The translations under genes were made by a program, and so were the position numbers. Below, piece after piece: positions 42,460-53,990 of a DNA stretch of 64,000 nucleotides (positions are counted from its first letter, which is position 1; each line of letters opens with the position of its first letter). The notes below the pieces were generated by a model that was not told the origin of the DNA, made no database searches, and saw only the letters and a program-made list of their open reading frames with translations. The stretch comes from Eutreptiella sp. 'Long Island Sound 2002' (Eukaryota; Euglenozoa; Euglenophyceae; Eutreptiales; Eutreptiaceae), in assembly GCA_964036045.1 (NCBI GenBank), contig OZ038384.1, positions 20,312,500 through 20,376,499 on the forward strand, read 5' to 3'.

Positions 42460-43030
42460 CACGCGCACCGGTGAACAGGAGCCAGGAGGCCCAGGACGCC
42501 GCACATACAACACCGCACACAACGCGAGCACACCGGTGAACCGGAGCCAAGGGGCCAAGAACACCGTACACACGACACAGCGCACCGAGGCAGAGGAAAC
42601 CATAGGCAAGGCAGTAGACTGTAAAAACCAATGGCCTTCGGCCAGGGAGTGGTCGTCACGGGGGGCTAACGGTCCTGTCCTGCGATGCAATGCGGGGCAA
42701 CTGTGACAACTGCTCTTACATCCAAACACAGAACGCAGAACACGGCCAGGCACACCGGTGAACAGGAGCCAAGCGGCCCAGGACACCGCACACGCAACAA
42801 CACACAGAGAGCGTGCACGCCGGTGAACAGGAACCAAGCGGCCCAGGACACCGCACCCGCAACAACACACACAGAGCGTGCACGCCGGTGAGCAGGAGCT
42901 AGGAGGCCCAGGAAACCGAGCACACAACACCGCACACAGGGCGTGCACGGCGGTGAACAGGAGCCAGGAGGCCCAGGACACCGTACACGCAACACCACAC
43001 ACAGAGCGTGCACACCGGCGGCCCAGAACA
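42460..43030 (+). repeat. Degenerate copies of the 66-bp minisatellite
   Basis: About six units with the CACCGGTGAACAGGAGCC core plus GGCCCAGGACACCGCAC are recognisable near 42,467, 42,532, 42,760, 42,826, 42,887 and 42,950, interrupted by unrelated sequence at about 42,590-42,750. This is the same family as the large array at 48.4-50.4 kb but more diverged. Confidence 0.85.
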
Positions 43031-44519
43031 CCGCCCAGGAGGAGCAGGGCCGGGACAACAGGGAAAACACGCACCCAAGGAGGAAAATCCAGGACGCAAG
43101 CATGAGGCAGGAACGCCAGGAGAAGGTATGGAGTGTGCGGGGCAGCATCAAGGGGAGGAGACGGCGACGGCAGGAGGAAAAGGCGAACGCAGGGGCCGGG
43201 AAGGGGCTACGGCAGGGGGAATGGAAGGAGGGAGGGGGGGAGGGGGAGGGGCAGCGCCAAGACGCAGACGGGGAGACCCGGGGGACAACAAAGAGGGGGC
43301 GAATGGAAGGAAGGCGAAGCAGTGGGGAAGGGATACAGCCGAGGAGTACCAGCGGCTAGACGCCCAGTAAACAAACGGCGCTCGAAGGGCACACTTGACG
43401 ACAAGCATCGTGCTTGGGTTGGGGCGGTGGAACGTGCTTGAGGCCATGGAGGGGCCATTGAAGAGCACAAACACCCCCGGACACCGGGGATGCCTTTACG
43501 CCTGAAGCGAGGTGTGCAAGAGGGGAGGGTGGAAGGGACGGGCAAGGTAGCCAAGAGGGGCAGTGGAGGAGAGGCATACACTGTGTACACAGGAGACACA
43601 CAATGTACGCGACCGAAGAGGAGGCCAGCGAAGGGAGCAGGGAGTCAATGGACAGCGCGAGGAGTGAGACACGAGAGAGAAGAGCGGCATGCGCATGGAC
43701 CGGGAGTGAAAGAACGTTCGAAGGGGAACAAGACCGAATCCATGCGGGAGTGGTGACACAGGCTATGGAGGGTGACGGAGTGGACCCCTTGTGGAGAGCT
43801 ATGAGTGTTATCTAAGGAGGCCAAGGCACAAATGAGGAAGCGAAGGAAGTGCGAGCAAGGGTAGTCGCTGCGGTCGAGGAGAGGTTACAGACAGGGGTGA
43901 TGCAGGAGCCCTGCCGCAGGGGGAGACGGGATGGAAGGAGTATGTACGGAAGCTGGTACAAGGGAGAAGGATGGGGGGACCGCCGGAGGTTGAGGCGTGG
44001 GCGGTGGGAAATGGATACAGAGTGAAAGTCTACCGGGAGACGAAGGATGGAGAGGGCTACAGGAAGATGCAGGAGTATGGATGGGAGAAGGGGATGATGG
44101 TAGGAATCCTGTGGAGTAAGACGAGAGTGTACGAGGTGATGTTGGAGCACGAAGAGACGGGGGAGGGAAGTACAACAGGAGAGGCGGGAAGAGCAGGCAT
44201 GGGCGGGGGGGCACAGGTAAGGGTGGGCGCGGGAGGCCAACGAGGACACAGTGTTGCGTCGGGCGAGAGTCGGCCGTTGACGTGTGGAACGGGGAGTGTG
44301 GGGCACCGAACAGAAGCGAGACAGATGGCGATGCAGTGTTGTTGTGCGTGCATGCAGGGAGGAGAGAACCAAGCGGAAAAAAGCACGAAAAAAAAACGGA
44401 AACAAACGCCGACAACACCCCGCAGCACCACAAGGAGGCGGGACAGAAAAGGACGAGTGGCTAGGGCCACGCGACGGCCCCAGGTGACTAGGACAGCTAG
44501 GGAGACGGCACAGGAGAGA
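43031..44519. other. Purine-rich DNA without recognised gene
   Basis: Strong G/A bias on the plus strand (for example GGAGGGAGGGGGGGAGGGGG near 43,220). Long frames exist on both strands but lack domains. No RNA gene seen. Confidence 0.5.
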
Positions 44520-45010
44520 GGGGCGGGGGCGGGAGGGGAGCGACCCGTGCTAGGCGCACAAAACTGTCCCTGGATGGATGACGATCAAGTGGGCCCGCGC
44601 CACAGGGTTGCTGGCGGCCTGGTGGGGTATACACACGGGATGAGGGATGGGATGGGGCCACACGACAACCCAGGGGAATAGGCCGGGGCCGCGGCACGGA
44701 GGAAGGGGGCGGGAAGGGAGCGACCCGTGCTAGGCGCACGAAACGGTCCCCGGATGGATGAGGATCCAGTGGGCCTGCGCCACGGGGTTGCTGGCGGCCC
44801 TGTGGGGTATAAACACGGGATGAGGGATGGGATGGGGCCGCAAGGCAGCCCAGGGGATTAGGCCAGGGCCGCGGCACAGGGGAAAGGGACGGGGGCAGGA
44901 AGGGAGCAACCCGTGCCAGGCACACGAAACGGTCCCCGGATGAAAGAGGCCGCAGTGGGCCAGGGTAGTAGGCGACCTGGTGGGGTATAAACACGGGATG
45001 CAGGGACAAG
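44520..45010 (+). repeat. Three tandem units of about 160-180 bp
   Basis: Units start near 44,526, 44,709 and 44,893 with GGGAGCGACCCGTGCTAGGC or a variant, followed by GGTCCCYGGATGGATGA, GATCMAGTGGGCC, GTTGCTGGCGGCC and GGGGTATAMACACGGGATG. The third is shortened. A single inverted, diverged unit lies at 195-345. Confidence 0.85.
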
Positions 45011-46570
45011 GAGACGGGGCGGGGAGGGGCGTGTGGCTAGGTCGGCACACCGGCCCGAAGGGGTAGGGAGTCCATGGGACGCTGGGAACGGGCCGGTGCC
45101 GGGATGAGGCAAAGGGGAATGGGACATGGGAAGGGCAGGAAGGCCGAAAGCGCCAAGCAACAGCCCCGTGGGATTGGAGTCGCCTTGGAGTGGTGAACCA
45201 TGGGCCAATAATGGGGAACCTGGCCACAGGAAGTCGGGAAAATGCCCTCAACTCCGGGACGGCCGTGAGGTGTCCGCAGGGGTGAGGGTTGACCTTGAGA
45301 TCCCCGGGTCAATAGCCTGAGTACACGTAGGTTCACGCGTGAGCGGGACCAGGGGGAACGTGGAAAGGGTCGCCCCCTGGACTCCAGCCGTGGATGGACG
45401 ATAAACCAAGTGCATCCGGGAGCCGAGTGGGTACTCCAGCCCGTGAGGGACGGGAAGAGGTGGAATGTGGTTGACAGAGAGAAATGCTCCGCTTTCGGCG
45501 AGGGCTATCCACAGGAAACCCGCCTGCAGGCGCCCAATAGGCTGTGCTAGGGGGGGAAGGCCGGGAGATCCTTCAGAGGGTGACTGGAAGGAGCTGAGAC
45601 CGTGAGGGCAGCGACGGAAGGGAGCCTACCACCGGTCATGCCCCAAGGGAACCTGGTTGAAGTTCTCGGCCGTGAGGTGAGACAGGGGTCGCCAGGGGAA
45701 CTGATGGTGGCGAGCACCCCTTCCCGCCAGAGGCGGCCACCATGTAAAACAAACAAGGAGGAATCAGATGAGGCTGCGGACGCGGCTGCCCTTACTTACC
45801 TTACTCACTTACTGGGATGACTGTAGGGAGACGTCCGAGAGCAAAGCACGGACACATTCTCACGATTTTCTGGTCAATCTGCTGATCGACTTCGCCATGG
45901 ACAGGGAGAATCACTCCCACATTGACAAATACCTGCGCAAACATCTGCGAAGGGGGAACCCCTGCGGGGGAGAATCCTGCAGAGAGGTCACCTCGTCCCC
46001 GTCGTCGCGGGCGCTGGGCCCCTGTCCCAGAACAGAATAAAAAGATAGGAAAAATACGACGAAAAAAATGTTCTGAATAGCTGAAAATAAAGCTAATTAG
46101 CATAAAAAACGCTTAGGCCAAAAAGCGCGCTGCGAAACGCGTAAAAACGCGACGAAAACTTTTTTGACGTCAAATAGGTGAATAGTTAACGCCGTAAGCA
46201 CTGTAACGCTCGTAGGACCCCAACGCCGTCCTTGCTGTCGTCTAACTCGCTATAGGTGCAAAGGAAAACGCGTCGCGAGCAGCGCGTAAAACTCGAAAAA
46301 TTTTCATAACTCGCCACGACCCCTCATGACGCGCCCTGCCGCCTTTTTCTTCTTCTTCTCCATGCACCTTCCTCTCCACCCTCGTGCCCATCACTCCCCT
46401 TGCCCTGCAGCTCAGGCGGCGGCCCTGGGGGAACGCGGTTAACCCTTAGCAATGGACACCAACACGCTCCACGACGCCACGCACAAGAACAAGGCCGAGA
46501 ACATCAAGAACGACGGGTAGCACGTAAGGCACAGCAACGAACATGGTCTTGCTGCATGCGAGTGTGTTGG
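45011..46570. other. No gene recognised
   Basis: GC-rich to about 46,030, then AT-rich with many GCG-containing words (AAAACGCGACGAAAAC-like near 46,140-46,160). I see no motif, RNA gene or long repeat. A possible (TTAC)n-like word, CTTACTTACCTTACTCACTT, occurs near 45,790. Confidence 0.4.
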
Positions 46571-46573
46571 GTC

Positions 46574-46635
46574 GTGTATAATTTTTTTTTTTTCAAAAGC
46601 AAAAAAAAAAAGAAAAAAAAAGAAAAAAAAAATAT
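46574..46635. repeat. Poly(T)/poly(A) tract
   Basis: T13 followed by CAAAAGC and then A10-12 runs separated by single G. It could be the tail of a retroposed element, but no body was identified. Confidence 0.8.
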
Positions 46636-47968
46636 CTTACGAAATTTTGCGGCGGTTTTTCAAGTAGGTACAACCACACCCACGCAAGAAAACAAACCAG
46701 AACAGCACCGCAGGGCAGCACGGCACCGCAGGACACGGCACAGGGCGCAGGACACCACAGGACAGCGCACAGCACAGCAAGACACCACGACACACCAGAG
46801 CATCACCACCACACCGCAGAACGCCCAGGGAGACACCACAACGCACAGGGACACGCCACAGCACGAGGCACCAACAACAGCGCAGACGACACAGGCGCCG
46901 CACGACGGGCCGCAGGAGGGCAAAGCAAACACAAACAGCACCGCAAAATGACAGCAGAGCACGACAGCACAGCACCACACGACAGCACAGCGCCACAGCA
47001 CACGACACAGGGAAGCAAGGCACCACAGCCAGCACAACAAGGCACCGCAGCGCACAGAGCGGAGAAGACAGGGAACACACAGCACGAGGAAAAGAGCACC
47101 ACAGCACGCAGACACCACCACCGGGCAAAAAACAGCACAGCCAACCAACAGCACAACACAGCACAGCACGACAGCCCACAGGAGGGCAAAGCAAGCCTCA
47201 ACAGTACCGCAACACGACAGCAGAGCACAACAGCACAGCACCACGCGACAGCACAGCACCACAGAACACGACACGGGAAAGCAGGGCACCACAGCAAACC
47301 ACACCAACCACAGGGAAACAGACCACGCGGCCAGACAGGGACACCGACACCGAAACACGCCACCAGCAGACAACCACGGGCCACCAGACCCAGCACCGCA
47401 CCACGGCACACCACAGCACCAGGCGCCAGCAACAGCGAGCAACACACGAACAGCACAACGCGAGCGCACCAGCACAGCGAAGCACAGCACCGCACAGAGC
47501 GGAGAGGACAGCGAACGCACAGCACAGCACCCCGGGACACACACAGACAGACAGAAAACCGGGAGACAAAAAAAAGTGGGGGGGGGAGGCAGCAACCGAC
47601 GGGGAGCAAGCACCAGCCAGGCGGAAAGCACGAAAGAGGGACAAGCGCACGGAGAGCCGAGAGGCGGAAGGCCAACAAAGCAAACAACGCACAGCGCCGA
47701 GGCCCAGGGCACCCGGGGCCGGAAACCAGAGAAAGCCGGAGACAACAGGGGCGCACAGGAGAAGAAGGGGAAGAAATAAAAAAAAAAAAACAACACCAAG
47801 GCACCAAGCAGGAGCAACGAAAACACCGAGACACAAAAAGGGAGGGGGTGGGGGAAGAAACCGCCAAAAGGCAGCCAACGGCCAAGCAGGAGACACAAAC
47901 GACGCGCGAGCGCACGAAGAGCCAGGCAGCGGGAGGCCGAGAAAAACAACCAAAGCACGGCGCCAAGG
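46636..47968. repeat. CACAGCACA-rich low-complexity region with ~258-bp direct repeat
   Basis: The plus strand is built of CACAGCA/ACACCACAG words. A block near 46,910 (GGAGGGCAAAGCAAACACAA ... CAGCAGAGCACGACAGCACA) recurs at about 47,168 with an offset of about 258 bp, and fragments recur near 47,400-47,500. Minus-strand frames of up to 489 codons, rich in Cys, Leu and Val, follow from the absence of stops in the repeats. Confidence 0.65.
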
Positions 47969-48112
47969 CAACGAGGAACGGCAAGGGCAGCGAGAGAGCG
48001 GGGGGCAACCCCAGCCCGGAGGGGGCCAAGCAAAGCAGAAAGACAGAGCGGCCAAAGGAAAAGGTGAGGCGCACCACAACGCGCCCGGGAGGCCGGCCCG
48101 CCCGACCCGGCC
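47969..48112 (+). repeat. ~145-bp block shared with 12,538-12,685
   Basis: Direct copy of the block at 12,538, differing at a few bases. It is followed by a different tandem array. Confidence 0.85.
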
Positions 48113-48135
48113 ACAAAGAGCAAGCACACGCACGC

Positions 48136-48350
48136 GAGCCGCCGTCCGGATGGACGAGTGCGCGCCCGGAGGGTACCCAGCCCCTACCGGCTACGAACAG
48201 GCGCCGTCCGGATGGACGAGTGCGCGCCCGGAGGGTACCCAGCCCCTGCCGGCTACGAACAGCCGCCGTCCGGATGGACGTGTGTGCGCCCGGAGGGTAC
48301 CCAGCCCCTGCCGGCTACGATAGCCGCCGTCCGGATGGACGAGTGAGCGT
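48136..48350 (+). repeat. 62-bp tandem repeat, about 3.5 copies
   Basis: The unit starts GCCGTCCGGATGGACGAGTG and continues GCGCCCGGAGGGTACCCAGC, CCCTGCCGGCTACGA. Each unit has a small hairpin CGTCC-GGAT-GGACG. Starts lie near 48,140, 48,207, 48,262 and 48,326. Confidence 0.85.
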
Positions 48351-48365
48351 CCGCAGCGACGCCCC

Positions 48366-50380
48366 GCACAGCAACACAACACACCAAGCGGGCACACCGG
48401 TGAACAGGAGCCGGGAGGCCCAGGACACCGCGCACACAACACAACACCCCGAGCAGGCACACCGGTGAACAGGAGCCGGACGCCCAGGACACCGCACACG
48501 CAACACAACACACCGACCGGGCACACCGATGAACAGGAGCCGGGGGGCCCAGGACACCGCACACGCAACACAACACACCGAGCGGGCACACCGGTGAACA
48601 GGAGCCGGGAGGCCCAGGACACCGCAAAGCAACACAACACACCGAGCGGGCACACCGGTGAACGGGAGCCGGGAGGCCCAGGACACCGCACACGCAACAC
48701 AACACACCGAGCGGGCGCACCGGTGAGCAGGAGCCGGGAGGCCCAGGACACCGCACATGCAACACAACACACCGAGCAGGCACAGCGGTGAACAGGAGCC
48801 AGGAGGCCCAGGACACCGCACACGCAACACAACACACCGAGCGGGCACACCGGAGAACAGGAGCCGGGAGGCCCAGGACACCGCACACACAACACAACAC
48901 ACCGAGCGGGCACACCGGTGAACAGGAGCCATAGGCCCAGGACACCGCACACGCAACACAACACACCGAGCGGGCACACCGGAGAACAGGAGCTGGGAGG
49001 CCCAGGACACCGCACACGCAACACAACACACCGAGCGGGCACACTGGTGAACAGGAGCCGGGAGGCCCAGGACACCGCACACGCAACACAACACACGGAG
49101 CGGGCACACCGGAGAACAGGCGCCGGGGGGCCCAGGACACCGCACACCCAACACAACACGGCGAGCGGGCACATCGGTGAACGAGAGCCGGGAGGCCCAG
49201 GACACCGCACACGCGAAACAACACACCGAGCGGGCACGGCGGAGAACAGGGGGCAGGTGGCCCAGGACACCGCACAAATATCACAACACACCGAGCGGGC
49301 ACACCGGTGAACAGGAGCCGGGAGGCCCAGGACACCGCACACGCAACACAACACACCGAGCGGGCACACCGGTGAACAGGAGCCGGGAGGCCCAGGACAC
49401 CGCAGACGCAACACAACACACCGAGCAGGCACACCGGTGAACAGGAGCCGGGAGGCCCAGGACACCGCACACGCAACACAACACAACGAGCGGGCACACC
49501 GGTGAACAGGAGCCGGGAGGCCCAGGACACCGCACATGCAACACAACACACCGAGCGGGCAAACCGGTGAACAGGAGCCGGAGGCCCAGGACACCGCACA
49601 CGCAACACACCACACCGAGCCGGCACACCGGTGAACAGGAGCCGGGGGGCCCAGGACACCGCACACGCAACACAACACACCGAGCGGACACACCGGTGAA
49701 CAGGAGCCGGAGGCCCAGGACACCGCACACGCAACACAACACACCGAGCTGGCACACCGGTGAACAGGAGCCGGGAGGCCCGGGACATCGCACACGCAAC
49801 ACAACACACCGAGCGGGCACACCGGTGAACAGGAGCCGGAGGCCCAGGACACCGCACACGCAACACACCACACCGAGCGGGCACACCGGTGAACAGGAGC
49901 CAGGGGGCGCAGGACACCGCACACGCAACACAACACACCGAGCGGGCACACCGGTGAACAGGAGCCGGAGGCCCAGGACACCGCACACGCAACACAACAC
50001 ACCGAGCGGGCACACCGGTGAACAGGAGCCGGGAGGCCCAGGACACCGCACACGCAACACAACACACCGAGCGGGCACACCGGTGAATAGGAGCCGGAGG
50101 CCCAGGACACCGCACACGCAACACACCACACCGAGCGGGCACACCGGTGAACAGGAGCCGGGGGGCCCAGGACACCGCACACGCAACACAACACACCGAG
50201 CGGGCACACCGGTGAACAGGAGCCGGAGGCCCAGGACACCGCACACGCAACACACCACACCGAGCGGGCACACCGGTGAACAGGAGCCGGGGGGCCCAGG
50301 ACACCGCACACCCAACACAACACGGCGAGCGGGCACATCGGTGAACGAGAGCCGGGAGGCCCAGGACACCGCACACACGT
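48366..50380 (+). repeat. 66-bp minisatellite array, about 30 units
   Basis: The unit is GAGCGGGCACACCGGTGAAC + AGGAGCCGGGAGGCCCAGGA + CACCGCACACGCAACACAAC + ACACC, 65-66 bp, with the palindrome CACCGGTG in each. Copies are very similar. From about 49,567 to 50,380 a variant lacking one G (GAGCCGGAGGCC) alternates with the full unit every ~130 bp, a dimeric higher-order repeat. A rare variant (CACGGCGAGCGGGCACATCG) occurs at about 49,157 and again 1,164 bp later. Because 66 is divisible by three and the unit lacks stops, long ORFs (up to 833 codons) appear in several frames. I do not regard them as genes. Confidence 0.92.
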
Positions 50381-50990
50381 AGGGCGGCCGGGGGACAGGA
50401 AAGAACCAACACCCCATGGGTCGGACACACTGGGGCGACCCAGCCGACCCACCGGGCCAGTGGCAGGAGCGGTACTCCAGGGCTGCTGGTCCGAGCCCGG
50501 CCAGGCTGCATCGGGGACCATGGCAAACGTCACCCGGAGCCATGGATGCAACCGGTGACAGGCGAGCCGGTACACAGTCGAGGAGGGGGTCGCCTGCCAA
50601 GCGGAGCGGCCCCGCAACTCAAGCCACAAGGGTGAGGCGGTCGTACCGTAGACAAGCTGGAGCAAGACCCCTTGTGGTGAGAGATACTCCACACGGCTGG
50701 GCAGCCCCCAGAGCTGCCGCCCGAAGGAGGGGGCATGTGGCCCTACTCATGGACACATGTGGGGACACCCTCCCACCTGGGACACATGGACCGGGTGGCC
50801 GCGACAATGCCTTCCCAAGCACATGCGGGAGCGGCTCAAGAGGCACCTAACATAGGGCAGTGGGAGGGACAGGACGTCCCCTTGGTAAGACCTTCTTCCT
50901 GCACCGTCAAAGGAGGCATCCCGAGCTCCCGAAGATACCTACCTACCTACCTCACCTCGTCCCCACTCTAACCATGGGAAGGGCCGTGGT
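50381..50990. other. No gene recognised
   Basis: GC-rich spacer between the array and element D, with a short CTAC microsatellite (CCTACCTACCTACCTC) at about 50,938. No LTR matching the far side of element D was found. Confidence 0.4.
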
Positions 50991-51005
50991 GGGACGTTGG
51001 AAAAT

Positions 51006-51640
51006 ATGACTGAGGCCCCCCCCTCCAAGGGTAAAGGGGCCCGTAAGTGTTTTTACTGTCGTCCTACGGATGATAAGGGTGGAACTTGCCATGCGCCCGA
51101 CAGTGATGGGCGAAGTGCCTCGATGCTCCAACTCAAGCGCACGAAGAAAACCAAAGAAGGTCAGGAGGTGAAGGACCAAGACCATTTCTGCTGCACGGGA
51201 ACCTGCGGATATTGCGGCACACGCAGGCTTTATGAATATGAATCCCACATATATGAAACGCCGCGAGTCCAGAAAACTCAAGAAAGCAGGGGAGGGGTGG
51301 CGTATGAACGCCAGAAAGGGTAAACCAGAGGGGGAAGGCCAAACCCACGGGGCTCCCAAGGTAAGGGTAAGGGCTACTCTGATGGAGAGCGAAGGTCCTC
51401 AGCCATCCCGGCTGGTGGGAGAGGAGCACAGAATGCTACACCTAAGGAGGAGCAGCTGGGTGAACAACCGACTGTCCCCTCCACCCCTAGCGCTGGCGGC
51501 GCCAACAAGAACGATGACGCCAAGGAGCGCAGGCTCAAATTGCACTCCAAGTGCCTGCAGGCTGCCGGCTTGGATGTGAAGATCCCTGAAGAGGGATAGG
51601 GGGGCAGCTCCGAGGATGTGGATGTGGTTTTCTGGATCAC
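51006..51640 (+). pseudogene. Retroelement D: Gag C-terminal remnant with zinc-binding cysteines
   Basis: MTEAPPSKGKGARKCFYCRP then DDKGGTCH gives C-x2-C with further Cys/His, and a second cluster HFCCTGTCGYCGTRRLYEYE follows. Frameshifts then lead to NNxDDAKERRLKLHSKCLQA and VKIPEEG. There is no capsid region, so either the 5' part was lost or it is beyond recognition. Nucleic-acid binding in the particle is the likely ancestral role. Confidence 0.5.
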
Positions 51641-51950
51641 GGTCAAAATAGGTGATCAGGTTTACAAAGCGGTCTGAAACACGGGTGCCACACTTTTCAT
51701 TGTGGCCTGCAGACTGCTGAAACATGCCAAGATCCGGACATCCAAAACCGTGGCCATACGGTAGGGCATGGAAGAGGCATCCATTCCCTTTGGGGGGGGG
51801 GGCTGATGTGACCGTCTGTCTGGAAGATGAACAGGTGACTCAGCACTGCAAGGTGCTTGACACCGACGCCTTTGACATTGTTATCGGTACAGATTTCCTG
51901 CAGCGTAACCTCCAGGTGAAACACTTGTCTTTGCAACGTCCCTATGCCCT
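51641..51950 (+). pseudogene. Retroelement D: retropepsin-like protease, active site lost
   Basis: VKIGDQVYKAV-stop-NTGATLFIVACRLL matches ILDTGATHFIAASRIV of element A, but Asp is Asn and the residue before it is a TGA stop (51,676-51,678). After a frameshift near 51,770 the second conserved segment is DAFDIVIGTDFLQRN. G-to-A changes can explain D to N. Confidence 0.75.
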
Positions 51951-52260
51951 ACACTGCGACTTCGGCAGTGGCCTTTTCTCTGTCCCTCTGGATCTGTCAG
52001 GGCAAAAAGAATGCGGTCTGCTCTACGTAAACTGGTCTTATCGAACTGCAAACTATCATTTTGTGCAGGCTGGCTTGGAAAATGGGCTTGCCGTGGTATT
52101 GACCAAAATCGCACTTGAAACAGCCAGACTGGTGCTGTGCACCCCTGACTGGGGTACCACGGGGGAACACGCCTATTGGATGCGCTGGTTGGACTGTATG
52201 ACACTGGGGATGACTGAGCCCCCGAACGGCGGAATCTACGTTCCTGAGAACTCTCAGGAG
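51951..52260 (+). pseudogene. Retroelement D: C-terminal part of Dam-like domain
   Basis: The open frame 51,724-52,377 continues from the protease into LLYVNWSYRTANYHFVQAG, LTKIALETARLVLCTPDWGT and EHAYWMRWLD, then GGIYVPENSQE. Aligned with element A: DW-S, then ANQPW/ANYHF, then ARVVAITPES/ARLVLCTPDW. The D.FAS start is not visible, so the N-terminal half may be deleted. NYHF replaces NPPF, so no catalysis is expected. Confidence 0.45.
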
Positions 52261-53042
52261 ACTATGCAAGCAGCTGAATCGGGCAGTTGCTGGTCCATTA
52301 TGGATGGCTTTCTAAACCCCGTACCGGCAAGTGATGTTGACCAGGTAGTGCTCAAGGAGTTGATGGTGGAAAAATGAAGTCTTACCCTCCTGAGTACTCT
52401 TCGGTCACCACTACGAGTCATTAGTGCTCCGATGAGCAGGAGATCCCAGCAGTCTCTACTCCTCTGGCTGATTCTGACAACCACCTAATTGAGCTCGGCT
52501 GTGCCATACCACTGGTGAACCTGTGGCTGCTTACACTGAAGCAGAACGCCGTCGTAACGAAGTTGTTAATGGATGAGCCGGATCTTGGTGAGTCCGCCCC
52601 TAGCGGGTCGCAAGACCACGCTGTTCCCTCCATGTGGGCCACTGATGGCCCTACAGGCCAGGTACCTGCCGCTAAACCCTCACCCAATAACATGCCCATC
52701 TGGTGGTACGACATACAGGACCTCCAGCAGGTTCTATGGGCTAAGGCCGAGGATATCGAGCGACGGACCCCCCTGGACCTCCTCAAGAGGACCTGGAAAA
52801 CGTCTGTATGGTCCGAGGAGGATGACGAAGAAATGACTCTCCCCGATCCTGAGGTGCCTCTGGTCGACTCCCTTCACTATGTCCAGCAGGGTTGCCAGGG
52901 CAGGGAGGATGAATTGCTCCCTTAAAATATGGGGCGTATGAAAAAGCAGGAGAAAGGGAAGAGCAACCTCCAATCTGAAAAGGTTGTTTCTGAGAACCCG
53001 GGGAGTAACTACCTCAACCCGCGGCTCAGTAAGTCATCGAGA

Positions 53043-53480
53043 AATACCATGAGGTTTTTGGAGTGTTGCGCCCACCCCTGTTTTGCAAAAAGCTGGTCCA
53101 GATGGACCTGAAACTCAAGTCAGAGTTTGCAGGGTCTGTGGTGAGACGGCTTCCATACCCCGCCTCACAGGACCAAATCAAGGAGATCAAACGCGGGGTC
53201 CAGGAAAGCATAGATGCTGGCCTTGTCGAGGAGTATCCCCGCCATTTTAGCCCTTGGGTGCTAGTGGCTAAACCTGGCTCCACTGCTATGCGCTTGGTCG
53301 TCGATTGTGATGAGGTCAACAAAAAGGGCCAAACCACTCAGGGAGTGTGCCCAACATGGAGACCACCCCAGAGAGAATTGCCAAGTGTCGATTGAAGACC
53401 AAGATGGACAAGCGCAGTGGATTCTGGCAGGTAGACCTAACCCGAGCAGCCCAGGTACTGCTCGCCTTTCTAACCCCTAC
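53043..53480 (+). pseudogene. Retroelement D: RT N-terminal half (copy 1)
   Basis: VIEKYHEVFGVLRPPLFCKK-like pre-RT segment, then QMDLKLKSEFAGSVVRRLPY, ESIDAGLVEEYPRHFSPWVL, MRLVVDCDEVNKKG and, in the next frame (53,347 on), KTKMDKRSGFWQVDLTRAAQ and LLAFLTP. It is cut there by an insert; the palm motif D-x-x-x-G-F-W-Q is intact. It repeats at 55,323-55,760. Confidence 0.8.
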
Positions 53481-53990
53481 ACCTATGATTTTATCAGCTG
53501 TTCCCCCAAAAGTAGAAAAGTTTACAAAAAGAGGTTTGTCGCGGAGAATAACCTGTTTGTTTGGTTTCTACGGGCCCCGAATAGCTGGGGAGGTTCCTTC
53601 TTCCCAAGCTTTGTCGGACAATATTCAAACCCTGAAATTTGGCCTATTTTCGGGTTTTTTTGCCTGCTCATGGCTGGTCCTGCAGAACAGTGCTGCACAG
53701 GAGTGTACCTGCCTATACAGGACTCTTGCCAGAAATTCTCTTTTGTTTGGATTCTCAGGCCCCAGAATGGGGATGGAGGGTTGCTCCTAGCCGGGCTTTC
53801 TCCCAAACCATCAGAAACCCTGGAATTTGGCCTATTTTGGAGTATTTTTGTCTGTACTGGGGTGGTGCTGCAGAACAGTGCTGCACACCAGTGTACCTGC
53901 CTATAGGCACAACAAAACCATTAAAAGAGGTTTTGTACCCAAAAAGATCAAAAGAAACCTTTTTTTTTAATTGTACACCTCGCCATTGTA
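53480..53990. mobile_element. ~0.5-kb insert within RT, made of two diverged half-repeats
   Basis: Between LLAFLTP and LQGCVFCSKVMPFAV the RT is interrupted by about 510 bp. The insert has two related halves of about 186 bp, each containing TTTGGCCTATTTT, GCAGAACAGTGCTGCACA and GTGTACCTGCCTATA (near 53,640-53,720 and 53,826-53,907). No TIRs or clear TSD were found, and the ends lack a GT at the left border, so an intron is unlikely. Present in both copies of the tandem duplication, so it is older. It repeats at 55,760-56,270. Confidence 0.6.

Noticed and set aside
48366-50380. CRISPR-like array
   Set aside because: The whole 66-bp unit is repeated with no unique spacers, and there are no cas-like genes; the DNA is eukaryotic.
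48191-50692. Minus-strand open frames of 757 and 833 codons with 22-residue repeats
   Set aside because: The 66-bp unit is divisible by three and stop-free in several frames, so long ORFs arise automatically. No signal peptide or known repeat protein.
53480-53990. Spliceosomal intron in element D RT
   Set aside because: No GT at the left border implied by protein alignment; the nearest GT/AG pair would delete conserved RT residues.
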